DNA from: Pigmentiphaga daeguensis
GTDB lineage: Bacteria; Pseudomonadota; Gammaproteobacteria; Burkholderiales; Burkholderiaceae_B
Reading direction: 5' to 3'
DNA: 64,000 bases
Assembly (NCBI RefSeq): GCF_039523035.1
Contig: NZ_BAAAEN010000003.1
Location: 186,001 to 250,000, forward strand
Both the position numbers and the translations under genes were made by a program. Below, piece by piece: positions 49,759 to 58,467 of this stretch. The notes beneath the pieces were generated by a model. It made no database searches. It was not told where the DNA came from and saw only the letters and a program-made list of their open reading frames with translations. How positions within the stretch are numbered: position 1 is the stretch's first letter; each line of letters starts with the position of its first letter.

Positions 49759-50757
49759 ATGACCCAAGCCCCCCTCCCCGTGTCCCGCCGCGCCCTGCTC
49801 CGGCTCGCGGCGGGCGGCGCCCTGTCGGGCCTCGCCCTGCGCGGCGCGCGCGCCCAGCAATCGTCCTATCCGAACCGGGCGGTACGCATCATCGTGCCGT
49901 TCACGCCCGGCGGCACGACCGACGTGGTCACGCGGCTGGTCGCGGCCGAGCTGGGCCGCCAACTGGGGCAATCCTTCATCGTCGAGAACAAGCCGGGGGC
50001 CGGCACGGTCGTGGGCGTGGAGGCCGCAGCCAAGTCCGCCCCCGACGGCTACACCCTGATCACCGTGGCCAACAGCTTCTGCGCCAACACCTCGCTGGTG
50101 AAAAAGCTGCCCTACGACCCCGCCGACCTGCGTCCAGTGGCGCTGATGGGCATGTCCGAACACGTGCTGGCGGCCAACCCCAAGAGCGGTCTGCGCAATC
50201 TGGCGGACCTCGTCGCCGCCGCGCGCAAGGCGCCCGGCTCGCTCAGCTATGCCTCCTTCGGCAACGGCACCTCGGCCCACCTGGCGGGCGAGATGCTCAA
50301 GATGCAGGCCGGCATCGACCTGCTGCACGTGCCCTACAAGGGCCAGGCGCCGGCGCTGAACGACCTGCTGGGCGGGCAGGTGACGGTGATGTTCGGCAAC
50401 TGGCCGGAATTCCGCGGCCACGTGGAGGCCGGCCGGCTGGTGGCGCTGGGCATGGCCACGGCCGAACGCTCGGCGTACGCGCCGCAGGTGCCGACCCTGG
50501 CCGAACAGGGCGTGCCGCTGGAATCCAATTCGTGGCAAGGCGTGCTGGCGCCGGCGCGCGTGCCGGATGCCATCGTGGCGCAGCTCAACGGCGCGATCAA
50601 TGCCAGCCTGCAGGCCCCCAAGGTCCAGGCGACGATGCGCGACGGCGGCATCGCGTCGATGGCGGGATCGGTGGACCGGTTCGACGCCTTCCTCAAGAGC
50701 GAGACCGCCCGATACGCCGAGGTGGTGCGCCGCGCGGGCATCACGGTGGACGTCTGA
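49759..50757 (+). CDS. Bug receptor embedded in the hpa operon, Tat-type signal
   Basis: Bug/TctC-family receptor, 332 residues. The N-terminus has a twin-arginine-like motif, SRRALLRLAAGGALSGLAL, and cleaves near ARA before QQSSYPNRAVRIIVPFTPGG. The second block is VENKPGAGTVVGVEAAAKSA then PDGYTLITVANSF. It lies between hpaE and hpaD with short gaps (33 and 17 nt), so it is co-transcribed with the meta-cleavage genes. A likely ligand is 4-hydroxyphenylacetate or homoprotocatechuate. Tat export suggests folding in the cytoplasm before secretion, which is unusual for the family. Confidence 0.92.
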   Translation: MTQAPLPVSRRALLRLAAGGALSGLALRGARAQQSSYPNRAVRIIVPFTPGGTTDVVTRLVAAELGRQLGQSFIVENKPGAGTVVGVEAAAKSAPDGYTLITVANSFCANTSLVKKLPYDPADLRPVALMGMSEHVLAANPKSGLRNLADLVAAARKAPGSLSYASFGNGTSAHLAGEMLKMQAGIDLLHVPYKGQAPALNDLLGGQVTVMFGNWPEFRGHVEAGRLVALGMATAERSAYAPQVPTLAEQGVPLESNSWQGVLAPARVPDAIVAQLNGAINASLQAPKVQATMRDGGIASMAGSVDRFDAFLKSETARYAEVVRRAGITVDV

Positions 50758-50774
50758 CGAGGCCGGGAGCAGAC

Positions 50775-51668
50775 ATGGGAACACTCGCCCTGGCCGCCAA
50801 GATCACCCACGTGCCGTCCATGTACCTGTCGGAACTGGACGGGCCGCACAAGGGCTGCCGGCAGGCCGCCATCGACGGGCACGTCGAGATCGGCCGGCGG
50901 TGCCGCGAACTGGGCGTGGACACCATCGTGGTGTTCGACGTCCACTGGCTGGTCAACAGCGAATACCACATCAATTGCGCGCCGCGCTTCTCGGGCTGCT
51001 ACACCAGCAACGAGCTGCCGCACTTCATCAAGAACCTGTCCTACGAGTACCCCGGCAACCCCGAACTGGGCCACCTGATCGCCGACGTCGCCAACGAGAT
51101 GGGCGTGTCTACTCGCGCGCACAGCGCCACCACGCTTGAACTGGAGTACGGCACGCTGGTTCCCATGCGCTACATGAACGCGGACCGGCACTTCAAGGTC
51201 GTGGGCATGTCCGGATGGTGCGTCTGGCACGACCTTGCCGCCAGCGCCCGGCTGGGGCTGGCGGTGCGCCGCGCGATCGAGGAACGCTACGACGGCACGG
51301 TGGCCATCTTCGCCAGCGGCTCGCTCAGCCACCATTTCGCGCAGAACGGCATGGCGCCCGAGTTCATGCACAAGGTATGGGATCCGTTCCTGGAGCAGGT
51401 GGACCGGCGAGTGGTGGAACTGTGGGAACGGGGAGACTGGCGAACCTTCTGCCCCATGCTGCCCATGTACAACGAGAAGTGCTGGGGCGAAGGCGGCATG
51501 CACGACACGGCCATGCTGCTGGGCGCCCTGGGCTGGACCGCCTACGACCAGCCGGTGGAGATCGTCACCCCCTATTTCGGCAGTTCCGGCACCGGCCAGA
51601 TCAACGCCATCTTCCCGGTGACACCGCTGCCGCCGGACACCTTCCTCGACACGCCCCCGGGAACCTGA
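50775..51668 (+). CDS. hpaD: Homoprotocatechuate 2,3-dioxygenase HpaD
   Basis: Class III extradiol dioxygenase, 297 residues, cleaving 3,4-dihydroxyphenylacetate to 5-carboxymethyl-2-hydroxymuconate semialdehyde. It matches E. coli HpaD along its length: MGTLALAAKITHVPSMYLSE, the metal-site VVFDVHWLVNSEYHINC, TLELEYGTLVPMRYMN, FASGSLSHHFAQNG and GEGGMHDTAMLLGALGW. Iron ligands are expected in the ITHVPS and DVHW blocks and a downstream Glu. The start at 50775 follows GGGAG. It is 1 nt before hpaF. Confidence 0.95.
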   Translation: MGTLALAAKITHVPSMYLSELDGPHKGCRQAAIDGHVEIGRRCRELGVDTIVVFDVHWLVNSEYHINCAPRFSGCYTSNELPHFIKNLSYEYPGNPELGHLIADVANEMGVSTRAHSATTLELEYGTLVPMRYMNADRHFKVVGMSGWCVWHDLAASARLGLAVRRAIEERYDGTVAIFASGSLSHHFAQNGMAPEFMHKVWDPFLEQVDRRVVELWERGDWRTFCPMLPMYNEKCWGEGGMHDTAMLLGALGWTAYDQPVEIVTPYFGSSGTGQINAIFPVTPLPPDTFLDTPPGT

Positions 51669-51669
51669 C

Positions 51670-52077
51670 ATGCCCCACCTCGTCCTGCTCTACAGCCCGG
51701 ACATCGAGCGCGATGCCGACATGCCCTCACTGTGCCGCAAGCTGGCCGACACCCTGATCGCCCAACGCGACGAGCAGGGCCGCCAGGTCTTCCCCACCGG
51801 CGGCACCCGCGTGCTGGCCTATCCGGCGGCGCATGCCGCCGTCGCCGACGGCGCGGGCGACTATGGCTTCCTGTACGCCAACCTGCGCATGGCGCCGGAC
51901 CGCAGCCCGGCGGTGCACCGGGCGGTGGGCGATGCGCTGGCCGCCACGCTGCGCGATGCGCTGGACCCGCTGCTGGCGCGCCGCCCGGTCGGCATCACGG
52001 TCCAGGTCGACGAAAGCCGCGACCAGGTCTACGACGCCAAGCACAGCAGCCTGCATCCCCTGTTCAACCGGAAATGA
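51670..52077 (+). CDS. hpaF: 5-carboxymethyl-2-hydroxymuconate isomerase HpaF
   Basis: Tautomerase-superfamily isomerase, 135 residues. The catalytic Pro is residue 2 (MPHLVLLYSPDIERD), exposed after Met removal. The rest follows the CHMI pattern: DMPSLCRKLADTLIAQ, RVLAYPAAHAAVADGAGDYG and LHPLFNRK at the end. It converts the semialdehyde oxidation product to the next isomer before decarboxylation. It starts 1 nt after hpaD's stop and precedes hpaH by 6 nt. Confidence 0.93.
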   Translation: MPHLVLLYSPDIERDADMPSLCRKLADTLIAQRDEQGRQVFPTGGTRVLAYPAAHAAVADGAGDYGFLYANLRMAPDRSPAVHRAVGDALAATLRDALDPLLARRPVGITVQVDESRDQVYDAKHSSLHPLFNRK

Positions 52078-52083
52078 CCCTCC

Positions 52084-52887
52084 ATGATTAGCGAAACCCG
52101 CATCGCCGAGCTGGCGGCCGAATTGCACCAGGCCGAGAAAAACCGCAGCCAGGTCGGACACTTCTCCAAGCGCTTCCCCGACATGACGATCGAGGACGGC
52201 TACGCCGTCTCGCGCGCCTGGGTCCGTACCAAGATCCAGGAAGGCCGCGTCGTGCGCGGCCACAAGATAGGCCTGACCTCGCGCGCCATGCAGTTGTCCA
52301 GCCAGATCGACGAGCCCGACTACGGCACGCTGCTGGACGACATGTTCTTCCACGACGGCACCGACATCCCCGCCGAACGCTTCATCGCGCCTCGCATCGA
52401 GGTGGAGCTGGGCTTCATCCTGGGCCGTCCCCTGCGCGGACCAGGCGTGACGCTGTTCGACGTGATGGCCGCCACCGATTACGTCGTGCCCGCCGTCGAG
52501 ATCATCGACGCGCGCATCGAACAGTTCGACCGCGACACACGCGCGCCGCGCAAGGTGGTGGACACCATTTCCGATAACGCCGCCAATGCCGGCATCGTCA
52601 CGGGCGGGCGGCCGGTCCGGCCCGACGCGGTGGATCTGCGCTGGGTCGGCGCGCTGCTCTACAAGAACGGCGTGATCGAGGAATCGGGCATCGCCGCCGC
52701 CGTCCTGAACCACCCCGGCAACGGCATCGCGTGGCTGGCCAACAAGCTGGCTCCCTGGGGCGAGTCGCTGCAGGCCGGACAGATCGTGCTGGCGGGCTCG
52801 TTCACCCGCCCCGTGCCCGCCCGGCCCGGCGATGCCTTCCATGCCGACTACGGGCCCCTGGGCTCCATCGCCTTTCGCATCGCCTGA
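52084..52887 (+). CDS. hpaH: 2-oxo-hept-4-ene-1,7-dioate hydratase HpaH
   Basis: FAH-superfamily/hydratase-decarboxylase family enzyme, 267 residues. Blocks: TRIAELAAELHQAEKNRSQV, TIEDGYAVSRAWVRTKIQEG, HKIGLTSRAMQLSSQIDEPD, APRIEVELGFILGRPLRGPG (metal-binding Glu residues) and WLANKLAPWGESLQAGQIVL. It hydrates 2-oxo-hept-4-ene-1,7-dioate to the substrate of HpaI. Placed 6 nt after hpaF and 14 nt before hpaI. Confidence 0.94.
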   Translation: MISETRIAELAAELHQAEKNRSQVGHFSKRFPDMTIEDGYAVSRAWVRTKIQEGRVVRGHKIGLTSRAMQLSSQIDEPDYGTLLDDMFFHDGTDIPAERFIAPRIEVELGFILGRPLRGPGVTLFDVMAATDYVVPAVEIIDARIEQFDRDTRAPRKVVDTISDNAANAGIVTGGRPVRPDAVDLRWVGALLYKNGVIEESGIAAAVLNHPGNGIAWLANKLAPWGESLQAGQIVLAGSFTRPVPARPGDAFHADYGPLGSIAFRIA

Positions 52888-52901
52888 TGCCGGGAGCCGC
52901 C

Positions 52902-53717
52902 ATGCAACTGCCCATCAATACCTTCAAGCGCGCGCTGCGCGATGGTCCGCCGCAGATCGGCCTGTGGGTCGGCCTGGCCGACGGCTGCGCCGCCGAGATG
53001 CTGGCCGGCGCCGGCTTCGACTGGCTGCTGATCGACTGCGAGCACGCCCCCAACGACGTACGCACGGTGCTGTCGCAATTGCAGGCCGTGGCGCCCTACC
53101 CGGTCCATCCCGTGGTGCGGCCGGTGACCGGCGATCCCGCGCTGATCAAGCAATACCTGGACGTCGGCGCCCAGACCCTGCTGGTGCCCATGGTCGAGAC
53201 CGCCGAACAGGCCGCGCGCATGGTGGCCGCCACGCGCTATCCACCGCACGGTATCCGCGGCGTCGGCAGCGCGCTGGCGCGCGCCTCGCGCTGGAACGGC
53301 GTGGAAGGCTACCTGCACCGCGCCGACGACGAGATGTGCGTGCTGGTCCAGGTGGAATCCAAGGCCGCGCTGGCCAACCTCGAGGCGATCGCCGCCACCG
53401 AGGGCGTGGACGGCGTGTTCTTCGGCCCCTCCGATCTCTCGGCCTCGATGGGGTTCATCGGCCGGCCGGGCGAACCGGAGGTCCAGCGGGCCATCGCCGA
53501 CGGCATCGCCGCCGTGCGGGCGGCGGGCAAGGCCGCCGGCATCCTGTCGGCCGACCCGGTGCTGGCCAGGCGCTACCTGGAAATGGGCGCGCGCTTCGTC
53601 GCCGTGGGCGTGGACATCACCTTGCTGGCCCAGGCCGCGCGCCGCCTGGCCGCAGGTTTCAAGACCGGGCAGCCTCCGGCCGCCTCCGCCGATCCGCCGG
53701 CGGGCAGCGTGTACTGA
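52902..53717 (+). CDS. hpaI: 4-hydroxy-2-oxoheptanedioate aldolase HpaI
   Basis: Class II pyruvate aldolase, 271 residues, splitting 4-hydroxy-2-oxoheptane-1,7-dioate to pyruvate and succinic semialdehyde. Blocks: NTFKRALRDGPPQIGLWVGL, FDWLLIDCEHAPNDV with metal-site Asp and Glu nearby, YLDVGAQTLLVPMVET, and VLVQVESKAALANLEAIAA and VFFGPSDLSASMGF. I chose the ATG at 52902, which has GGGAG 5 nt upstream; an ATG five codons earlier is possible. A Bug gene follows after 27 nt. Confidence 0.94.
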   Translation: MQLPINTFKRALRDGPPQIGLWVGLADGCAAEMLAGAGFDWLLIDCEHAPNDVRTVLSQLQAVAPYPVHPVVRPVTGDPALIKQYLDVGAQTLLVPMVETAEQAARMVAATRYPPHGIRGVGSALARASRWNGVEGYLHRADDEMCVLVQVESKAALANLEAIAATEGVDGVFFGPSDLSASMGFIGRPGEPEVQRAIADGIAAVRAAGKAAGILSADPVLARRYLEMGARFVAVGVDITLLAQAARRLAAGFKTGQPPAASADPPAGSVY

Positions 53718-53744
53718 GCGCCCCAACCACCAAGGAGACGACAG

Positions 53745-54734
53745 ATGAAATCCCCCCACCGCGCCCGGCGTGGCGCACTATCGAGGGCGATGGCCGGACT
53801 TGCGGCACTGCTGCTGACGGCGCCGCTGGCCTGGGCCCAGGACTCGAGGCCCATCGAATGGGTCGTCGGCATGGCACCCGGCGGTGGCACCGACACCGTC
53901 GCGCGCGTGCTGGCCGAGGCCATGGGACGCACGCTGCAACAGAGCATCGTGGTCGTCAACAAACCGGGCGCGGCCCACAACATCGCCACCGACTATGTCG
54001 TCCGTTCCAAGGACTACGGCCACGTCATGGTCACCGCCGACTACGCCACCCTGGCCACCAACCCCTTCCTGTACAGCAAGCTCACCTACGATGCCGAGCG
54101 CGACCTGCGCCCGGTGGGCATGCTGGTCCGCTTTCCGCTCATCCTGGTCGTGCGCGCCGACTCGCCCATCAAGGACTTCAAGGGCTTCATGGCCTGGGCC
54201 CGCACCCAGCAACAGGGCGTCAGCTACGGTTCGCCCGGCCCCGGCACGCCGCATCACCTGGCCACCGAACTCCTGCGCGAGCGCACCGGCCTGAACCTCG
54301 TGCACGTGCCGTATCGCGGCGCGGCCCCGGCCATCCAGGACATCATGGCCGGCCAGATCCCGTTCATGTTCGTCGAAAGCGGCAGCGGCATCCCCTACAT
54401 CACCGGCGGCAAGCTGCGTCCGCTGGCCGTCGCCAGCGCCCGGCGCATCGAGTCGCTGCCGGACACGCCCACGCTGCAGGAGGAAGGGCTGAAGGACTTC
54501 GTCGCCTTCGCCTGGCAGGGCCTGTCGGTCCCCACCGGCACGCCGCAGGCCACCATCGACCGCCTGAACCAGGCGCTGGTGGGCGCGCTGCAATCGGCGC
54601 CGGTAAAAGCGCGCTTCGAGGCCCTGGGTATCGAGGCCATGCCCACCACCCCGGCCGAGATGGCCAGCTTCTCGCACGCCGAGAAGGAGCGCTGGGGCAA
54701 GCTGATACGGCAGATCGGGTTGAAGATCGACTGA
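53745..54734 (+). CDS. Second Bug receptor of the hpa operon
   Basis: Bug/TctC-family receptor, 329 residues. The signal peptide (MAGLAALLLTAPLAWA, cleavage before QDSRPIEW) leads to IEWVVGMAPGGGTDTVARVL, which lacks the common YPxxP opening. The second block is VVVNKPGAAHNIATDYVVRS instead of the usual PGAGG. It is therefore a diverged paralogue of the other four receptors. It ends the hpa operon, 27 nt after hpaI, and may deliver an aromatic acid or pathway intermediate. Confidence 0.9.
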   Translation: MKSPHRARRGALSRAMAGLAALLLTAPLAWAQDSRPIEWVVGMAPGGGTDTVARVLAEAMGRTLQQSIVVVNKPGAAHNIATDYVVRSKDYGHVMVTADYATLATNPFLYSKLTYDAERDLRPVGMLVRFPLILVVRADSPIKDFKGFMAWARTQQQGVSYGSPGPGTPHHLATELLRERTGLNLVHVPYRGAAPAIQDIMAGQIPFMFVESGSGIPYITGGKLRPLAVASARRIESLPDTPTLQEEGLKDFVAFAWQGLSVPTGTPQATIDRLNQALVGALQSAPVKARFEALGIEAMPTTPAEMASFSHAEKERWGKLIRQIGLKID

Positions 54735-54820
54735 GCCCGCCCTAGCCAAGCCCCGCCCCAACTGGCAAGATGGGATCGCCGCAGGGGCGTCGGGCGTTCC
54801 AGGCATGGGGGGCAGGGACA

Positions 54821-56401
54821 ATGGCAAGGACAGGAACGAGGCACCGGGGCCGGCATGGCCACCCCCGGGCGGCGGCGGCGGTCGCCGCCCTTCTTTTGGC
54901 CGGTTGCGGTGGCGGTTCGGACGAGGGCGATACGGCCGCGAGCAAGAACCTGGCCGCCACCACCGTGGCCGTCGCCGCACCCGACTGGCGGGCTTGCGAA
55001 ACGGTCTTTCCGGACGGCACCGTGCCGTCCCGGGTCGACGGCGAACGCTACGACTGCGCCGTGGTCCGGGTCCCGCTCGACTACGCGGACCCCAAGGGCA
55101 AGACCCTGGACCTGGCCCTGCGCCGCCGGCCGGCCGACGACGCACGGAACAGGATAGGCTCGCTCGTCATCGAACCCGGCGGACCGGGCGGCTCCGGCGT
55201 CGGCGCCGTCCCGGACTTCGCCGGCAAGCTGTCGGCGCAAGTGCGGCAACGCTTCGACATCGTCGGCTTCGATCCGCGCGGCGTCGGCCACACCCGTCCC
55301 ACCGGCTCGCCGCCGGACGCGCCCGCCTTGCGCTGCGGCGGCGCGCTGGCGACGTACTTCGCCCACGACCTGGGCGACACCACCGCCGTCGGCGCCAAGG
55401 CGCTCGACGCCGCCGCGGCCGCCTACGCCCGCACCTGCCGCGACGACCCCGTTTTCCCCCTGATGGGCACGATGAACGTGGTCCGCGACGTCGAAGTGCT
55501 GCGCCGCGCCCTGGGCGACGCCAGGCTGACCTACCTGGGCGTGTCCTACGGTACCGAGGTCGGGATCGTCTACGCCGACCTCTATCCTTCGCACATCCGC
55601 GCGATGATCATCGACGGCGTCGTCAATCCCGCCCAGTCCGGGACCACGATACTGGTGAACCAGGCAGTCTCCTGGAACCGGGGGCTGGAGCGATTCTTCT
55701 CCTGGTGCGCCGGCAACGCCGGGCAATGTCCGATGCGCGACCAGGCCGAAGGGCAGTTCAGGGAAATGCTGGCCCGGGCGCATGCCGCGCCGGCGCGGAT
55801 GGATTACAAGGGCACGCCCATCCCGCTTTCCACCGGCTGGCTGACGCTGGTCTCCGTGCTGAGCATCTACGAACCGGTGGCCTATCCGTCCCTGGCCGTC
55901 GCCATCGGCGCCGCGGCGCAGACGCCGGCGGACTGGGATCCCATGCGGGCGCAAGCCTCCGGACTGGCGAACAGCGAATCGCTCGGCCCGGCGGTCTGGA
56001 CGACGTGCATGGACCAGCCCCTGCCGCAGGGCGCGGCGTTCGAGGACATCGTGGCGCAAGCCGCCGCCGCGGCGCCGCTGACCGGCGCGGTGCAGGCCAA
56101 CATCAACCGGCCCTGCGCCCACCTGCCCGTGGCGCCCGATCCCGTGCCCACCAACTACCGGGCGCAGGGCTCGCCCCCCATCATGGTGTGGGGCACGACC
56201 GGCGACCCCGCCACCCCGTTCCAGAGCTCCAAGGACGTGGTGGCGCAGCTCGCGAACGCATCGCTGTTCGTCTTCGAAGCGGACCAGCACGTGGCCATGG
56301 GAGGAGGTCCCGGCAGGAAGGCCTGCGTGGTCGACGTGCAGTCGGACTACCTGCTGACCGCCACGCTGGTGCCGCAGAAGAACGCCTGCCGGGGAGATTG
56401 A
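54821..56401 (+). CDS. Secreted alpha/beta hydrolase with TAP-like C-terminal domain, lipoprotein
   Basis: Tripeptidyl-aminopeptidase-like (SlpD/E, S33-type) hydrolase, about 526 residues. The signal has lipobox VAALLLAGC, so it is probably a lipoprotein. Catalytic triad: Ser in YLGVSYGTEVGIVYADLYPS, Asp in VWGTTGDPATPFQSS and His in FEADQHVAMGGGPG. The oxyanion block is EPGGPGGSGVGAV. Cysteines (CPMRDQAEG, ACVVDVQS) suggest disulfides. I chose the ATG at 54821; an in-frame ATG at 54770 lengthens the tail before the signal. It may hydrolyse peptides or esters at the cell surface. Confidence 0.87.
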   Translation: MARTGTRHRGRHGHPRAAAAVAALLLAGCGGGSDEGDTAASKNLAATTVAVAAPDWRACETVFPDGTVPSRVDGERYDCAVVRVPLDYADPKGKTLDLALRRRPADDARNRIGSLVIEPGGPGGSGVGAVPDFAGKLSAQVRQRFDIVGFDPRGVGHTRPTGSPPDAPALRCGGALATYFAHDLGDTTAVGAKALDAAAAAYARTCRDDPVFPLMGTMNVVRDVEVLRRALGDARLTYLGVSYGTEVGIVYADLYPSHIRAMIIDGVVNPAQSGTTILVNQAVSWNRGLERFFSWCAGNAGQCPMRDQAEGQFREMLARAHAAPARMDYKGTPIPLSTGWLTLVSVLSIYEPVAYPSLAVAIGAAAQTPADWDPMRAQASGLANSESLGPAVWTTCMDQPLPQGAAFEDIVAQAAAAAPLTGAVQANINRPCAHLPVAPDPVPTNYRAQGSPPIMVWGTTGDPATPFQSSKDVVAQLANASLFVFEADQHVAMGGGPGRKACVVDVQSDYLLTATLVPQKNACRGD

Positions 56402-56595
56402 CCCCGCTTCCGGGTGCGGGCGGCACAAGCCGGCCCCTGCCGCCCGCCCCCGGCAAGAGTGACCATTCCAATAGTACTATTATTAGAACGTTTCCCGCGC
56501 TTCCTGCCTAGAATGGCTGGCAATCCATCCCGCGCGAACGGACATCCCGGTCGCCTCGATGCGTCGTCCACGTTCTTTCAAAGGGGGCCAGGGTC

Positions 56596-57303
56596 ATGCT
56601 CGAACTCATCGAGACGCTTCATTGGGGCGCCGTCTTCCAGATCATCCTGATCGACATCCTGCTGGGAGGCGACAACGCCATCGTCATCGCCCTGGCCTGC
56701 CGCAACCTGCCTCACGGACAACGGATAAAGGGCATCCTGTGGGGCACCGCCGGCGCCATCCTGCTGCGCGTCCTGCTGATCGCCTTCGCGCTGGCGCTGC
56801 TCAGCATGCCCTTCCTGAAGATCGTGGGCTGTGCGCTTCTCATCTGGATAGGCATCAAGCTGCTGGCCCAGGAGAAGGACGCGCATGGCGACATCGATGG
56901 CGGCACGTCCGTCTTCGGCGCCATCCGGACCATCATCATCGCCGACTTCGCCATGAGCCTGGACAACGTCATCGCCATCGCCGGCGCGGCCGAAAGCGCC
57001 CACCTCGGGCACCAGCTGTACTACGTGATCTTCGGCCTGTGCGTCAGCGTACCCGTGATCGTCTGGGGCAGCACGCTGGTGCTCAAGCTGATAGACCGCT
57101 TCCCCGTGATCGTCACGCTGGGCGCGGGCATGCTGGGCTGGATCGCCGGCGGCATGCTGATCAGCGACACCTTCGTGCTCGAACACGTGGGCGAACCCGG
57201 CCCCATGGTCGAACTCGCGGTGCAGATCGTCGCCGCGCTGTCCGTCATCGCGGTGGGCAAGTGGCTGGTCATGCATCGGCGGCACCAGCCGTCCATCGGC
57301 TAG
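56596..57303 (+). CDS. TerC-family integral membrane protein
   Basis: TerC-family protein, 235 residues, about 7 membrane helices. The metal-coordinating acidic motifs are in IDILLGGDNAIVIALACRNL and FAMSLDNVIAIAGAAESA. YjbE-type TerC proteins are linked to manganese export in other bacteria. It starts behind GGGGGCC and an 194-nt gap, with a 12-bp palindrome AATAGTACTATT at 56470-56481 in its upstream region. Function here is inferred from family only. Confidence 0.9.
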   Translation: MLELIETLHWGAVFQIILIDILLGGDNAIVIALACRNLPHGQRIKGILWGTAGAILLRVLLIAFALALLSMPFLKIVGCALLIWIGIKLLAQEKDAHGDIDGGTSVFGAIRTIIIADFAMSLDNVIAIAGAAESAHLGHQLYYVIFGLCVSVPVIVWGSTLVLKLIDRFPVIVTLGAGMLGWIAGGMLISDTFVLEHVGEPGPMVELAVQIVAALSVIAVGKWLVMHRRHQPSIG

Positions 57304-57334
57304 GCCGATCGGCGGCTGTGAGCACAGCACGAAC

Positions 57335-58294
57335 CTACAGGTGGAAATCCCCGGCGGCTTCCGGCTGGTAAAGCACTTTCTCGATGCAGATACGGCGGGT
57401 GCGGTCCGAAATCCGCCAATCGATGGCATCTCCCTCCTGGTAGCCCAGGATCGCCGCGCCGACGTCGGAGCACACCGACAGCTTCCCGGCACTGCCGTCC
57501 GCGTCCTCGGGGTAGACCAGGGCCACCTCCACTTCCTCGTCGTCCAGATGCAGCAAGGCGCGGGAATTCATCGTGACGACGCTCCGCGCCACTTGCCGCG
57601 GATCGACGACGATGGCTCGCTCGATCTCGTGCTCGAGATCGACCACGGCCGGCCCCTGCTCGAGCGCGATCAGGCTGCTGAGCCGGGCCTTGTCGATTTC
57701 GGTGATATGGATATCGGTGGAATCGCCCACGGCGTTTTCGCGCAAGAGCCGGAGATAGTGCTCGACAGTCATGGAAAACGACTTCAGCGTCGGCGTTTCG
57801 CTTTCAGGCAGGAAGCCGCAGCGCAGGAAGGCTTTCAGCGAACGCGCGTTGTCCGGGTGGATCTTGGCGATGAGTTTCTCGGCCCGCATGTCGAAGAAGG
57901 CGAGCTTCATGCCTTCGAGGATGGCGCTGGCGCCGAGCTTGCGACCCCAGTTGTCGCGATCCCCGATGACCAGGACTATCTCGCAGTCCGGCCCCGTCTT
58001 GACGAGGCGCACGAAGCCCACCGGCACATCGTGCCGGTCGTAGGCCATGAAGAATCGGCCGCCCTGGTTGAACAGATGGGTCAGGATGGGCAACTGGACC
58101 CGGCCGATGACCTGTTCGATGAAGCGGGAGACATGGCGCGAATCGCTCAGATAGCGGATGACGCGCTCATCTTCCAACCAGTCCATCAGAGTCAGCGCGT
58201 CTGCCCGAGTGATCTCTGGACATAGCGAAATGAAAGGCTTGTTCATCTTCACCACACGTGGCTGCGAATGAAAGCCCTTCATGGCCACGGCCAT
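57335..58294 (-). CDS. GNAT acetyltransferase fused to an Rnk/GreA-type domain
   Basis: Two-domain protein, 319 residues. The N-terminal half (about residues 17-175) is a RimJ-type GNAT acetyltransferase: FMAYDRHDVPVGFVRLVKTG, IVLVIGDRDNWGRKLGASAI and AKIHPDNARSLKAFLRCGF. The C-terminal half (about 190-319) resembles the nucleoside diphosphate kinase regulator Rnk, with the GreA/GreB C-terminal fold: DKARLSSLIALEQ, ALLHLDDEEVEVALVYPEDA and LGYQEGDAIDWRISDRTRRI. The first ATG is annotated; 58246 (MNKPFISL) is an alternative. It is followed by tRNA-Lys(CUU) on the same strand upstream. Regulation of polymerase or NDK by an acetyl-CoA-linked domain is speculative. Confidence 0.86.
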   Translation of the reverse strand: MAVAMKGFHSQPRVVKMNKPFISLCPEITRADALTLMDWLEDERVIRYLSDSRHVSRFIEQVIGRVQLPILTHLFNQGGRFFMAYDRHDVPVGFVRLVKTGPDCEIVLVIGDRDNWGRKLGASAILEGMKLAFFDMRAEKLIAKIHPDNARSLKAFLRCGFLPESETPTLKSFSMTVEHYLRLLRENAVGDSTDIHITEIDKARLSSLIALEQGPAVVDLEHEIERAIVVDPRQVARSVVTMNSRALLHLDDEEVEVALVYPEDADGSAGKLSVCSDVGAAILGYQEGDAIDWRISDRTRRICIEKVLYQPEAAGDFHL

Positions 58295-58329
58295 GACGGT
58301 TCTTTCGACAAAAAACGCACAAAAGAAAA

Positions 58330-58359
58330 ACGCCCTAGGCCGCCGGGCGCCTAAGGCGT
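58330..58359 (-). terminator. Terminator after tRNA-Lys(CUU)
   Basis: ACGCCCTAGGC and GCCTAAGGCGT pair with one mismatch; on the minus strand the stem is followed by TTTTTCTTTTG. Located about 18 nt after the 3' CCA of the tRNA. Confidence 0.82.
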
Positions 58360-58377
58360 CTTTCCTTGCTGAATTCT

Positions 58378-58453
58378 TGGTGGGCTGTGAGTGGCTCGAA
58401 CACTCGACCTACGGATTAAGAGTCCGCTGCTCTACCAACTGAGCTAACAGCCC
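58378..58453 (-). tRNA. tRNA-Lys (anticodon CUU)
   Basis: Cloverleaf on the minus strand: acceptor GGGCTGT/ACAGCCC, D-stem GCTC/GAGC, anticodon stem GCGGA/TCCGT with loop CTCTTAA (anticodon CTT at 58418-58420), T-stem GAGTG/CACTC with loop TTCGAGC, discriminator A and encoded CCA (58378-58380). Length 76 nt. It decodes AAG. Confidence 0.96.
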
Positions 58454-58467
58454 TGCAAAGAAGCAAG

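Noticed and set aside
47872..50784. Long antisense frame opposite hpaE and the Bug gene
   Set aside because: Shadow of GC-rich genes with clear family motifs on the plus strand.
56402..56595. Mn-sensing yybP-ykoY riboswitch upstream of the TerC gene; palindrome AATAGTACTATT at 56470
   Set aside because: No match to the conserved core of that riboswitch; the 12-bp palindrome is short and without an adjacent regulator, so I only note it.
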